From Rhizobium sp. BK650 (GTDB lineage: Bacteria; Pseudomonadota; Alphaproteobacteria; Rhizobiales; Rhizobiaceae): a stretch of 64,000 nt of DNA. A program made the translations under genes and the position numbers. Positions 15,870-24,962 of this stretch are shown here, piece by piece; positions within the stretch are counted from its first letter, which is position 1, and each line of letters opens with the position of its first letter. The notes under the pieces were generated by a model. That model had not been told where the DNA came from and did not search any database. It worked only from the letters and a program-made list of their open reading frames with translations. Location: assembly GCF_014195325.1 (NCBI RefSeq), contig NZ_JACIBK010000007.1, positions 186,001-250,000 of the forward strand. Direction: 5' to 3'.

Positions 15870-17203
15870 GTGCGCGAGGAGAAGAGCGAAGCGAGTGTCG
15901 AAGCCGGCTTGTTGTTCATCCGCGGCACGACGACGAGCTGTCTTATGTCGCCGCGTTGATAGGCGGCGAGAAAGCGCTTGTAATCCTTGAAAGATATGCA
16001 GCCGTTGGAATCGCCGTTCCGGCCGAGCATATAGGTATGCGCCAGCAGACCGACGCGGTTGAAGATCGCACCCGAACCTTGCACCGGCGTCAGGCGAATG
16101 GCTGCCACCCCATGGAAAAGGGCTTCGCGCATTGTCAGGTTATAAGTATGTGGCGGCGTCGGTCCGCGCATCTTCTGATCAATATAGCGCGGGTTGTCGC
16201 GCATCTTACCAAGACCGGAATGGGCCTCCAGCCGCTCGCCGTTCGGCAGGTAGACCGTAGCTCTTTCAATGTCGTATATCGCGACCCCGGCGCGCAGGCG
16301 CGGCGAGAAGACGGGTTTGTCGTAGCGCTGCACTGCGTCGTCTTGATCATCTTCGATCGGCGAATTCGGCTTGGCGTAGGCGAGCACCGGTTCGGCGACG
16401 CGCGGCGTACCCTTGGTGGCCTGAGCCGGTTTGCCGACGAGGCCATCGGGCCGCGCCATCGGCAGCGGGACGGAATCTTCATTGGGTGCAAGAACCAGAT
16501 CGAAAGGCTGTGGATCACCGTCCGCCTCGGCGACTTCCAGCTCTGCCGGCTTGTCGGCGGCAGCACGATTGACCGGCGTCGGCTCGACGGGAGCAGGCAT
16601 CACGCGGGGCCCGGCTTCGGCACGGGCGATCATAGCCGGCATTTCGGCAGCAGCAACGGTTTCTTTCGACGGAATGATGATCCGATCGGCATCCTCGTCG
16701 TTGGACGCAGCAGAAGCGATTTCGACGACGGGTGCCGGCGCCGTGACTGCATCTTCCTTGTCGAGACGCGGATTGTCGGAGACGACAACCGGCTGAAGTT
16801 GCGCAACGGCAACAGGAAGGCGATTGATTTTCGCAAGTGCCAATTCTGCATTGGAGGCCGCAGATGTCTTTTCGGCGTGCGACTGGATCAACTGTGCCGT
16901 CAAAGGCACAACAGGCTTGGCATCGAATGCCGCAAGGCGTGAGGCCTTGTTCACGTGGATGAGGCGTTCACGCGCAACTGCAGAACGGGCTGCCTTTGGC
17001 GCAGTCGTAACTTGAGCGATCTCCTTTTGTGAGGAGAATGGCATCGACACGGATTGCATTGTTGCAACGGTGCCGATAAGCCACGTGGAAGTCAAAAGTC
17101 CGGCGATTGCGATGCCGGTGAGAAAACCGCGAGATCTGCCCGAACGAACAGCGGATCCGCCAAAAGGGGCGACGTTATTGAACGTCCCTACTGCAAACGC
17201 CAT
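15866..17203 (-). CDS. DUF2778 (Tlde1-like L,D-transpeptidase fold) membrane-anchored protein
   Basis: 445 residues. A membrane segment (about 27-47) anchors the protein, with the rest in the periplasm. Residues about 50-290 are a low-complexity linker rich in Ala, Pro, Val and acidic residues. The C-terminal 150 residues form the catalytic domain: IERATVYLPNGERLEAHSG, GAIFNRVGLLAHTYMLGRNG and SNGCISF with H389 and C402 as the likely catalytic pair, as in L,D-transpeptidases. DUF2778 includes the Tlde1 effectors that act on peptidoglycan peptides. No secretion genes are nearby, so a housekeeping cell-wall role is more likely here. Confidence 0.82.
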   Translation of the reverse strand: MAFAVGTFNNVAPFGGSAVRSGRSRGFLTGIAIAGLLTSTWLIGTVATMQSVSMPFSSQKEIAQVTTAPKAARSAVARERLIHVNKASRLAAFDAKPVVPLTAQLIQSHAEKTSAASNAELALAKINRLPVAVAQLQPVVVSDNPRLDKEDAVTAPAPVVEIASAASNDEDADRIIIPSKETVAAAEMPAMIARAEAGPRVMPAPVEPTPVNRAAADKPAELEVAEADGDPQPFDLVLAPNEDSVPLPMARPDGLVGKPAQATKGTPRVAEPVLAYAKPNSPIEDDQDDAVQRYDKPVFSPRLRAGVAIYDIERATVYLPNGERLEAHSGLGKMRDNPRYIDQKMRGPTPPHTYNLTMREALFHGVAAIRLTPVQGSGAIFNRVGLLAHTYMLGRNGDSNGCISFKDYKRFLAAYQRGDIRQLVVVPRMNNKPASTLASLFSSRT

Positions 17204-17493
17204 ACTCTACTCGTCTTCCAAAACTCGCTGTGCAGGCCGGCAACACTGACTACTGATTTAGGCCGGAGCCGCTAACTGCCCAAAAAGGCCGAATTTTGGC
17301 CTTACCGCGACATGCGACCTTTCTTAAGGATGACGAACTATGGTTTCCAATTGGTTTACAGGCACGGTGTTCAGCTTCGATTGTCGCGTAAAGAGCCGTA
17401 ATATTTTAGGAAGGGCTATTTTTCAAAGGCGTTCAGTTGCTCGCTATCGCCGCCTGATGGGAGAAAATTCGATCGCCAAGAGTTTTTCCGAGG

Positions 17494-19323
17494 TCAGCTT
17501 CGAGCCATCACATAACTGCCGGGAGCTTCTTCGATGGCATTGAGCGATGCGCCGCCGGGCTTGCGGGCCGCAACGCGTTCATCGGCCTGCGCTTCGATCC
17601 AGGCATGCCAGTGCGGCCACCAGGAACCTGACGTTTCCTTGGCTTTGGCAAGCCACGCATCATAATCACCCTTGGCAGGACCGCCGGTCCAGAACTGGTA
17701 CTTGTGCTTGTCGGGAGGGTTGACGACGCCGGCAATATGGCCCGACCCGGCAACGACGAACTGCACCTTCCCGCCGAAGAACTGGCTGCCGAGGAAGACC
17801 GACTTTGCCGGCGCAATATGATCTTCGCGCGTCGCCAGATTGTAGATCGGAATTTTGATGTCCTTCAGAGATACCGTCTTGCCATCAAGAACCATCTCAT
17901 CCTTGGTCAGTGCATTCCTGAGATAGCAGTTGCGCAGGTAGAAGGCATGGTTGGCAGCCGCCATCCGCGTCGAATCGGCATTCCAGAACAAGAGGTCGAA
18001 GGGCAGGGGTTCCTGACCCTTCAGGTAGTTGTTGACGAAATAGGGCCAGATGAGTTCGCTCGCCCTCAGCATATTGAAGGCGGTCGACATGCGCGAGCCG
18101 TCGAGATAGCCGAGTTCCTGCATATGTGCTTCCAGCGCCTGGAGTTGCTCCTCATCGACAAAGACCTTTAGGTCGCCGGCATGGGTGAAATCGACCTGCG
18201 TGGTAAAAAGCGTCGCGCTCTTGATGCGCTTGTTCTTTTCCTTGGCATGCAGCGCCAACGTGGCGGCAAGCAGCGTACCGCCGACGCAATAGCCGATGGC
18301 GTTGACGTCCTTTTCACCGGTCGCTTTCTCCACGGTCTCCAGCGCGAAATCGATGCCTTCCCTTGCGTACGCTGTCCAGTCTTTCAGCGCATGGCGGCTA
18401 TCCGGATTGACCCAAGATATGACAAAGACGGTATGCCCTTTGTCCACACACCATTTGATGAAGGATTTCTGTGGATTGAGGTCGAGGATGTAGAATTTGT
18501 TGATCCATGGCGGGCAAATCAGCAACGGCCGTTTGAGCACGGTTTCCGTCGATGCTTCGTACTGGATGATCTGGCAGATCTCGTTCTGGGCGATCACCTT
18601 GCCTGGCGTCAGAGCCATGTCGCGGCCGACGGCAAATTTGGTCATGTCGGTCTGGCGCAGCCGCAGTTCGCCGTGCCCGACGATAATATCCTCGGTCAGC
18701 ATCTTCATGCCGCGCACAAGGTTTTCGCCGCTGGTCGCAATCGTCTCGCGGTAGACCTGCGGATTGGTGACCACGAAATTTGTCGGTGAGAGAGCTGCCG
18801 TTATCTGCTTCACATAGAAGCCGGCCTTGTGCTTCGTGTGTTCGTCCAGCCCTTCTGTCTCGGTAACCAGCTTTTCAGCCCAGTCGGCAGTAACGAAATA
18901 GACTTGCTTCAAAAAATCGAAGAAGGGGTTCTTCTGCCAGTCCTCATCGGCGAAACGCTTGTCCTTGCGCTCGATCTCCTGTTCGGCCGTCTCGCCCTGC
19001 ATGCGCTGCACCGATCGCATCCAGATGCCGAAGAACGAGGTCATCAGCTGCGTCTGCGCCTCGAAGGTGCGGCGCGGATCGGAGATCCAGAATTCCGTGA
19101 CCTTCGAGAGTGTCTTCAGCATGTCGGCGACCGGTTCAACGACCGTGTCGGAGATTTCGCCGCGCTCGCGTGGGGCCAACCATGCCGAAGCAGCCTTGCC
19201 GAGATTTTCCAGCGCACGGGCCAAATTGAGCGCCATGGCCTCGGGATCCTTCAGCATATAGGGATCGAGATCCTTGGCGTCGAAATCCAGCTTGGCACCA
19301 TTCTCCCGCTTGCTGTCGGTCAC
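17494..19323 (-). CDS. phaC: class I poly(3-hydroxyalkanoate) synthase
   Basis: 609 residues, the usual class I length. It polymerises (R)-3-hydroxybutyryl-CoA into PHB at the granule surface. N-terminal domain of about 230 residues, then the alpha/beta hydrolase core with LLICPPWINKFYILDL and the lipase-like box GYCVGG, catalytic Cys346; the Asp is in ATREDHIAP and the His in VAGSGHIAGVVNPP. No phaAB genes are next to it, which is normal in Rhizobium, where phaAB lie elsewhere. A phasin gene at 43472 in this window should coat the same granules. Confidence 0.97.
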   Translation of the reverse strand: MTDSKRENGAKLDFDAKDLDPYMLKDPEAMALNLARALENLGKAASAWLAPRERGEISDTVVEPVADMLKTLSKVTEFWISDPRRTFEAQTQLMTSFFGIWMRSVQRMQGETAEQEIERKDKRFADEDWQKNPFFDFLKQVYFVTADWAEKLVTETEGLDEHTKHKAGFYVKQITAALSPTNFVVTNPQVYRETIATSGENLVRGMKMLTEDIIVGHGELRLRQTDMTKFAVGRDMALTPGKVIAQNEICQIIQYEASTETVLKRPLLICPPWINKFYILDLNPQKSFIKWCVDKGHTVFVISWVNPDSRHALKDWTAYAREGIDFALETVEKATGEKDVNAIGYCVGGTLLAATLALHAKEKNKRIKSATLFTTQVDFTHAGDLKVFVDEEQLQALEAHMQELGYLDGSRMSTAFNMLRASELIWPYFVNNYLKGQEPLPFDLLFWNADSTRMAAANHAFYLRNCYLRNALTKDEMVLDGKTVSLKDIKIPIYNLATREDHIAPAKSVFLGSQFFGGKVQFVVAGSGHIAGVVNPPDKHKYQFWTGGPAKGDYDAWLAKAKETSGSWWPHWHAWIEAQADERVAARKPGGASLNAIEEAPGSYVMARS

Positions 19324-19471
19324 GCATTTCCTCCGGCGGCAGTACCCATTGTTTGTTCGTTGTACATCTGCCGCGATGAAGAAAACAAGTTCCGTGGGCC
19401 GGCTCTCATGCTATTGCTTTGTCGCTGCGACGAATTTAACAGTCGAAGCAGGCAGGATTGGATCATCAGGC

Positions 19472-19894
19472 ATGACGACGACAGGCATTGGGCATATCGC
19501 GACCTTCACCCGCACCGCAGCAATCTGCGCGGCGGCCGCGGCCATCGCCTTTACGCTCGCCGGATGCAACAAGACGGCCGAGGAGAAGAAGGCCTTCGCC
19601 CAACGCATGGCAGCGCCGACCGCAGTTGTTATGCCAGCGTCCAAGGGCGAACCCGTCGAAGGTGGTCTCAACAAGGCGCCGGATGGATATCCGACGTTCG
19701 GCGCTCCGCTGACCGCCGCCAATGTGCAGATGAACGACGAACAGGCGGCCGAACTGCAACATCAGTTGACCGCCCTTGGTGCCAAGCGCCAAACGGGCGC
19801 CATTACGGAAGCGGAGTATCAACGCCGCGTTGCCGAGATGCGGAAGCTGGCTGCCGAACACGGGGCACAAACGCTCTCCGAAATCTCCAAATAA
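19472..19894 (+). CDS. small lipoprotein with SHOCT-like C terminus
   Basis: 140 residues from the ATG at 19472. Signal peptide with lipobox FTLAGC, lipidated Cys32. The mature part is hydrophilic; residues about 95-135 have a short helical hairpin (AELQHQLTALGAKRQTGAIT ... EYQRRVAEMRKLAAEHG) resembling the SHOCT motif, which is often an oligomerisation module. No function is known. An upstream in-frame start at 19274 lies inside the phaC 5' end and is rejected. A hairpin terminator follows at 19926. Confidence 0.75.
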   Translation: MTTTGIGHIATFTRTAAICAAAAAIAFTLAGCNKTAEEKKAFAQRMAAPTAVVMPASKGEPVEGGLNKAPDGYPTFGAPLTAANVQMNDEQAAELQHQLTALGAKRQTGAITEAEYQRRVAEMRKLAAEHGAQTLSEISK

Positions 19895-19925
19895 GCCTTG
19901 CCTTTAAGGCGATTTGGACGCAAAG

Positions 19926-19954
19926 CCTTCCGGATAGATCGGAAGGTGCAATTT
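19926..19954 (+). terminator. rho-independent terminator after the lipoprotein gene
   Basis: CCTTCCG (19926-19932) pairs with CGGAAGG (19940-19946) with a 7-base loop, followed by TGCAATTTT. It separates the lipoprotein gene from alaC. Confidence 0.65.
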
Positions 19955-20103
19955 TCCCGATAATGCGCTTCATGCGCGGCTTCTCCGTCAAAGATTTGCC
20001 GCGCAGTAAGTTGAAGAGGAATACGGCGCTGCGAGTCTGAAGCTCGTATCGCAGATGCCGGGAGACGGAACGAGCTTCGACAGCGGCCGGGTGCCGCATT
20101 TCC

Positions 20104-21333
20104 ATGGGGAAAGAGATGGAAGAGTTTCACAAAGTCCGGCGTTTGCCGCCTTACGTTTTCGAACAGGTCAACCGTTTGAAAGCGAGCGCGCGAGCGGGCG
20201 GGGCCGATATCATCGATCTCGGCATGGGAAACCCCGACCTTCCGACCCCTCAGGCGATCGTCGACAAGCTTTGCGAAGTCGTCCAGGATCCGCGCACGCA
20301 CCGCTACTCGTCGTCTAAGGGCATTCCCGGTCTGCGCCGCGCTCAGGCTGCTTACTACGCCCGCCGATTCGGCGTGAAGCTCAATCCCGATACGCAGGTG
20401 GTCGCCACTCTGGGCTCCAAGGAAGGCTTTGCCAACATGGCGCAGGCGATCACCGCGCCAGGTGACGTCATCCTCTGCCCGAACCCCACCTATCCGATCC
20501 ATGCCTTCGGCTTCCTGATGGCCGGCGGCGTGATCCGCTCCATGTCGGTCGAGCCGGACGAGAGCTTCTTCCCGCCGCTCGAACGCGCCGTGCGCCACTC
20601 GATACCGAAGCCTCTGGCGCTGATTCTGAACTACCCGTCGAACCCGACGGCCTTCGTGGCAACTCTCGACTTCTACAAGGAAGTCGTGGCCTTCGCGAAG
20701 AAGCACGACATCATCGTGCTTTCGGATCTTGCCTATTCGGAAATCTATTTCGATGGGGAGCCGCCACCGTCGGTTCTGCAGGTTCCGGGCGCGATGGATG
20801 TGACGGTCGAGTTCACCTCCATGTCCAAGACTTTCTCCATGCCTGGCTGGCGCATGGGCTTTGCGGTTGGCAACGAGCGGCTGATCGCGGCGCTGACGCG
20901 TGTGAAGTCCTATCTCGATTATGGCGCCTTCACGCCGATCCAGGTTGCGGCGACCCATGCTCTTAACGGTGACGGCTCCGACATTGCTGAAGTGCGCAAC
21001 GTCTATAAGCGGCGCCGGGACGTCATGGTCGAAAGCTTCGGCAAGGCCGGTTTCGAAGTGCCGCCGCCGGCCGCCACTATGTTTGCCTGGGCGAAGATTC
21101 CGGAAAAGTTCCGTCATCTCGGCTCGCTGGAATTCTCGAAGCTCCTGGTCGAGAAGGCTGACGTCGCCGTTGCCCCCGGTATTGGCTTTGGTGAACAGGG
21201 CGACGACTACGTTCGCCTGGCGCTTGTCGAGAACGAGCACCGCATCCGCCAGGCTGCGCGCAACATCAAGAAGTTCATGTCGACGGCAGATGAGACGATG
21301 CACAACGTCATCTCGCTCAACGCCCACCGTTAA
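20104..21333 (+). CDS. AlaC-like alanine/LL-diaminopimelate-type aminotransferase
   Basis: 409 residues. It is strongly similar across its length to E. coli AlaC (glutamate-pyruvate aminotransferase): VRRLPPYVFEQVNRLK, DLGMGNPDLPTP, TLGSKEGFANM, NPTYPIHAFGFLMAGG, LILNYPSNPTA, LSDLAYSEIYFDG and the PLP lysine K242 in SMSKTFSMPGWRMGF. Some relatives are annotated as LL-diaminopimelate aminotransferases. An ATG at 20116 is a possible alternative start. It lies 65 bases upstream of hom in the same direction, with a perfect hairpin between them. The likely job is transamination in alanine, lysine or threonine/methionine metabolism. Confidence 0.88.
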   Translation: MGKEMEEFHKVRRLPPYVFEQVNRLKASARAGGADIIDLGMGNPDLPTPQAIVDKLCEVVQDPRTHRYSSSKGIPGLRRAQAAYYARRFGVKLNPDTQVVATLGSKEGFANMAQAITAPGDVILCPNPTYPIHAFGFLMAGGVIRSMSVEPDESFFPPLERAVRHSIPKPLALILNYPSNPTAFVATLDFYKEVVAFAKKHDIIVLSDLAYSEIYFDGEPPPSVLQVPGAMDVTVEFTSMSKTFSMPGWRMGFAVGNERLIAALTRVKSYLDYGAFTPIQVAATHALNGDGSDIAEVRNVYKRRRDVMVESFGKAGFEVPPPAATMFAWAKIPEKFRHLGSLEFSKLLVEKADVAVAPGIGFGEQGDDYVRLALVENEHRIRQAARNIKKFMSTADETMHNVISLNAHR

Positions 21334-21346
21334 TTCCAACCTTGAA

Positions 21347-21371
21347 GACAGCCGCAGCAGCTGCGGCTGTC
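21347..21371 (+). terminator. perfect intergenic hairpin between alaC-like gene and hom
   Basis: GACAGCCGCAG (21347-21357) pairs perfectly with CTGCGGCTGTC (21361-21371), 11 base pairs with a 3-base loop. There is no T tract, so it may be a weak terminator, an mRNA-stabilising 3' end or an attenuator for hom rather than a full stop. Confidence 0.55.
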
Positions 21372-21398
21372 TGTCATCAGACGTTTCAGGATCGATCC

Positions 21399-22724
21399 AT
21401 GGCAGATGCCCTCAAAATCGGCATTGCGGGCTTGGGTACCGTTGGTGCCTCGCTTGTTCGCATCATCAAGCAGAAAAGCAACGAACTTGCAGTGACCTGC
21501 GGCCGTCCGATTACGATTACGGCAGTTTCGGCGCGCGACCGCGCGAAGGACCGTGGCATCGATCTGGCTGGCATCACCTGGTACGAGCGTCCGGAAGAAC
21601 TGGCCGAAAAAGCCGATATCGACGTGTTCGTCGAGCTGATCGGCGGTGCCGAAGGTGCTGCAAATAGGGCCGTTCGCACTGCTCTTGCTCGGGGTCTCCA
21701 TGTGGTGACCGCCAATAAAGCTCTGCTTGCCTATCACGGTGTCGAGTTTGCGACGATTGCAGAGGAGAAGGGCTCGCTTCTGAACTTCGAAGCGGCCGTT
21801 GCCGGTGGCATCCCCGTCATCAAGGCGCTGCGTGAATCGCTGACGGGCAACACGATCTCGCGCGTCTACGGCATCATGAACGGCACCTGCAACTACATCC
21901 TTACCAAGATGGAGAAGGAAGGGCTGTCCTTTGCCGATTGCCTCAAGGAAGCCCAGCGCCTCGGTTATGCCGAAGCCGATCCGGCTTTCGACATCGAAGG
22001 CAATGACACCGCCCATAAGCTGTCGATCCTGACGACGCTTGCCTTCGGCAACAGAATTGCCGCCGACGATATCTATCTCGAGGGCATTACCAACATTTCG
22101 ATCGAGGATATCCGTGCCGCCGCCGATCTCGGCTACCGCATCAAGCTGCTCGGCGTTGCCCAGCGCACGGAGACCGGTATTGAACAGCGCGTTCACCCGA
22201 CCATGGTGCCTGTCGATTCCGTCATCGCTCAGGTCGATGGCGTCACGAACGCGGTCGCGATCGAATCCGATATTCTCGGTGAACTCCTGATGGTCGGCCC
22301 CGGCGCCGGCGGCAACGCCACGGCATCCTCCGTGCTTGGCGATATCGCCGACATCGCCAAGAGCCAGCCGGGCGCCCAGCGTGTTCCCGCCCTCGGCCAT
22401 CCGGCGAAGTCGCTGGAGCCTTATCGCAAGGCGCAGATCCAGAGCCACGAGGGCGGCTATTTCATCCGCCTGACCGTTCTCGACCGCACCGGCGTTTTCG
22501 CGAGTGTCGCGACACGCATGGCGGAAAACCACATTTCGCTGGAATCGATCGTCCAGCGGTCCAAGCAGCATCTGGCGCCCTCGCATCATCAGACGATCAT
22601 CCTTGTTACCCATGCGACGATGGAGGATTCGGTGCGCAAAGCAGTCGCTGCAATCAAGGAAGAAGGCTACCTCGTCGGAGAACCTCAGGTGATTCGTATA
22701 GAGCGTCCAAAGGAAGAATCCTGA
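21399..22724 (+). CDS. hom: homoserine dehydrogenase
   Basis: 441 residues from the ATG at 21399; 19 in-frame codons upstream fall in the hairpin and are not coding. It reduces aspartate semialdehyde to homoserine for threonine and methionine synthesis. Rossmann motif KIGIAGLGTVGASL at the N terminus, catalytic region GGIPVIKALRESLTGN, NGTCNYILTKME, EADPAFDIEGNDTAHKLSIL, and a C-terminal ACT domain (LTVLDRTGVFASVATRMAEN) for allosteric control, normally by threonine. It ends in a clear rho-independent terminator. metC, further along methionine synthesis, is at 38305. Confidence 0.96.
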   Translation: MADALKIGIAGLGTVGASLVRIIKQKSNELAVTCGRPITITAVSARDRAKDRGIDLAGITWYERPEELAEKADIDVFVELIGGAEGAANRAVRTALARGLHVVTANKALLAYHGVEFATIAEEKGSLLNFEAAVAGGIPVIKALRESLTGNTISRVYGIMNGTCNYILTKMEKEGLSFADCLKEAQRLGYAEADPAFDIEGNDTAHKLSILTTLAFGNRIAADDIYLEGITNISIEDIRAAADLGYRIKLLGVAQRTETGIEQRVHPTMVPVDSVIAQVDGVTNAVAIESDILGELLMVGPGAGGNATASSVLGDIADIAKSQPGAQRVPALGHPAKSLEPYRKAQIQSHEGGYFIRLTVLDRTGVFASVATRMAENHISLESIVQRSKQHLAPSHHQTIILVTHATMEDSVRKAVAAIKEEGYLVGEPQVIRIERPKEES

Positions 22725-22750
22725 CTCGTTGCGCGAGTTTGTGATGGTTC

Positions 22751-22782
22751 AACCCGTCCGGGGACACTCGGGCGGGTTTTTT
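22751..22782 (+). terminator. rho-independent terminator of hom
   Basis: AACCCG and a GC-rich arm pair with the CGGGCGGGTT arm (stem across about 22751-22778), followed by TTTTTT. Typical GC stem and T tract. Confidence 0.85.
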
Positions 22783-22807
22783 GTTATTAATCAAAGCTTT
22801 TCGCCGA

Positions 22808-22837
22808 ATCTATATTAACAGATATGTAGATATAGAT
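22808..22837. promoter_or_regulatory. AT-rich inverted repeat upstream of the small membrane protein
   Basis: ATCTATAT (22808-22815) and ATATAGAT (22830-22837) form a perfect inverted repeat with a 14-base centre, and AGATAT recurs three times. It is a sharp AT-rich island in GC-rich surroundings. It may be an operator or a promoter; no regulator can be named. Confidence 0.4.
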
Positions 22838-22868
22838 ATAATCAACCTGGGAGCCTTGGAGTCGCGGG

Positions 22869-23081
22869 TTGAGGAACATCGAGCATACGCATGATCATAT
22901 CCAGACGGAGATAGAGCCCCTTCGGGGAGACTTGCCGAAATCCGATCCGATGGCGCCTGACGCAGCCCTCGAGTGCGAGGCGCCGCGGGGGCGAAACTGG
23001 GCAACACTGCTGATCCTGCTGTCGATCCTCTTTGTCCAGCTGCTTGTTATTGGCTTGGTTATCCGGGCGATTTTCTGGTAA
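22869..23081 (+). CDS. small single-pass membrane protein, unknown function
   Basis: 70 residues if the TTG at 22869 is the start (GGAG stands about 8 bases upstream); an in-frame ATG at 22950 would leave 43 residues. The first half is polar and acidic. The C-terminal 28 residues are a single hydrophobic helix (LLILLSILFVQLLVIGLVIR) ending in FW, so the protein would be tail-anchored with the N terminus in the cytoplasm. It lies between the hom terminator and recJ, 78 bases before recJ. I recognise no family. Its reality rests on the coherent membrane helix and ribosome site. Confidence 0.5.
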   Translation: MRNIEHTHDHIQTEIEPLRGDLPKSDPMAPDAALECEAPRGRNWATLLILLSILFVQLLVIGLVIRAIFW

Positions 23082-23159
23082 TCCACAGGCCTGAAATCAA
23101 CCGCTTTGCTATCCGTTCCGCATCTGTAAAAAGAGCAGATGATGAAAGCGGAGTTTGGC

Positions 23160-24962
23160 ATGGCAGATCAGGTCGATCCGGTACCGCGTGCCTTTCTGGG
23201 GGTCGAAAGATCCGTTCTCGACAATCGCTGGGTTTCACGCCTCGATCAGGCGGGGCAGAACCGCGCGCTTGCCATGTCGCAGATGCACGGCCTGCCGGAT
23301 TTGATCGCCCGAGTCCTTGCCGGACGCGGCGTGACAGTGGATGAGGCCGTTGAATTTCTCGATCCGACGATCCGCAGCCTCATGCCCGATCCTCACAAGC
23401 TGACCGACTGCGAAAAAGCCGCCAGACGCCTTGCGGAAGCGATCCGTAATGGCGAGCCTGTCGCGATCTTTGGTGACTATGACGTCGATGGTGCTGCTTC
23501 CTCAGCGCTGATGTACCGATTCCTCACCCATTTCGGCGTCAAGGCGCGTATTTACATCCCCGACCGCATCTTCGAAGGTTATGGGCCTAATCCGACTGCT
23601 ATCAATCAGCTGATCGACGACGGCGCGGGCCTGATCGTGACTGTCGACTGCGGCTCCACCAGTCACGAGGCGCTGGCGGCCGCCGCGGACCGTGGCATCG
23701 ATGTCGTTGTTATCGATCACCATCAGGTGACGCACGAGCTGCCGCGCTGCCATTCCCTTGTCAATCCAAACCGCGAAGACGATCTTTCCGGGCTAGGGCA
23801 TCTTTGTGCTGCGGGTGTCGTCTTCATGGTGCTTGTGGCAACGTTGCGCCTGCTGCGCGAGGCCGGAGACAAACGCATCCTCGCGATCGATCTCCTTCAG
23901 TGGCTGGATATCGTGGCACTCGCCACTGTCTGCGATGTCGTCCCGCTTAAGGGCCTCAACCGTGCCTATGTGGTCAAGGGCCTGGTCGCCGCACGTCACC
24001 AGAGCAATGCCGGTCTTGCGGCGCTGTTCCGCAAGGCGGGGCTGGCAGGGCCGGTGACACCCTATCATTTCGGCTTCCTGATCGGCCCGCGCATCAATGC
24101 CGGTGGGCGTATCGGGGATGCGGCACTCGGAAGCCGCCTGCTCACGCTAGATGACGCAGTGCAGGCCGAAGACATCGCCCAGCGTCTGGACGAACTCAAC
24201 CGTGAGCGGCAGGTCATGGAAGCCATCATGCTGCAGGAAGCTGAGGCCGAAGCCCTAGCGGAATATGGAGACGGCGAGGGAGCTTCCGTCATCGTCACCG
24301 CGCACGAGAAATGGCATCCCGGCATTGTCGGCCTGATTGCCGCGCGCCTGAAGGAGAAGTTCAAACGTCCGGCCTTCGCCATCGCGTTCGATCCGTCAGG
24401 CAGGGGCACAGGTTCAGGCCGCTCGATCAATGGCTTCGACATGGGCAGGATGGTGCGTGCCGCGGTCGATGAAGGGTTGCTCGTCAAGGGCGGCGGCCAT
24501 GCCATGGCGGCCGGCCTGACCGTTGAGCGCAGCAAACTTGGCTTGCTGCGGGCCTTCTTCACCGAGAAGGCGCAGAAGACGGTGGCGGCCCTCGTCGCCA
24601 ACGAGACGCTGAAGATTGATGGCGCGATCGCCGCAAGCGGTGCAACGATCGAGCTCATCGATCGTCTGGAAACAGCGGGTCCCTATGGTTCGGGGCACCC
24701 GCAGCCCGTCTTTGCCGTGCCAGCGCATCGCGTGCGTGATTCTCGTCTCGTCGGTGAGCGGCATGTTAAGGTGACGCTTGAAGCCATGGATGGCTCACGC
24801 CTCGACGGTATCGCCTTCAGGGCTGCCGAAACCCCGCTTGGCAACTTGCTTCTCAATTCCCGCGGCGCCACCCTGCATGTCGCAGGCTCGCTCGGAGCCG
24901 AGCATTATCAGGGCTCGCGCCGCATCCAATTGCGCATTAATGATGGTGTCCCGGCCAAGTGA
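23160..24962 (+). CDS. recJ: single-stranded-DNA-specific exonuclease RecJ
   Basis: 600 residues from the ATG at 23160 (GCGGAG seven bases upstream; an earlier ATG at 23139 has no site). RecJ degrades single-stranded DNA 5' to 3' in RecF-pathway recombination and mismatch or base-excision repair. DHH phosphoesterase motifs: IFGDYDVDGAASSALMYRF, IVTVDCGSTSHEAL, VVVIDHHQV and LCDVVP-type motif ATVCDVVPL; the DHHA1 part has GRGTGSGRSINGFDMG and KGGGHAMAAGL, and an OB-fold follows at the C terminus. It converges on the tRNA-Glu genes. Confidence 0.96.
   Translation: MADQVDPVPRAFLGVERSVLDNRWVSRLDQAGQNRALAMSQMHGLPDLIARVLAGRGVTVDEAVEFLDPTIRSLMPDPHKLTDCEKAARRLAEAIRNGEPVAIFGDYDVDGAASSALMYRFLTHFGVKARIYIPDRIFEGYGPNPTAINQLIDDGAGLIVTVDCGSTSHEALAAAADRGIDVVVIDHHQVTHELPRCHSLVNPNREDDLSGLGHLCAAGVVFMVLVATLRLLREAGDKRILAIDLLQWLDIVALATVCDVVPLKGLNRAYVVKGLVAARHQSNAGLAALFRKAGLAGPVTPYHFGFLIGPRINAGGRIGDAALGSRLLTLDDAVQAEDIAQRLDELNRERQVMEAIMLQEAEAEALAEYGDGEGASVIVTAHEKWHPGIVGLIAARLKEKFKRPAFAIAFDPSGRGTGSGRSINGFDMGRMVRAAVDEGLLVKGGGHAMAAGLTVERSKLGLLRAFFTEKAQKTVAALVANETLKIDGAIAASGATIELIDRLETAGPYGSGHPQPVFAVPAHRVRDSRLVGERHVKVTLEAMDGSRLDGIAFRAAETPLGNLLLNSRGATLHVAGSLGAEHYQGSRRIQLRINDGVPAK

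Noticed and set aside
15866..17203. Tlde1-like domain as a type VI secretion effector
   Set aside because: It has a membrane anchor and no VgrG, Hcp or immunity gene nearby; a housekeeping role fits better.
19819..21339. 506-codon frame opposite the AlaC-like gene
   Set aside because: Antisense shadow of a gene with all aminotransferase motifs.
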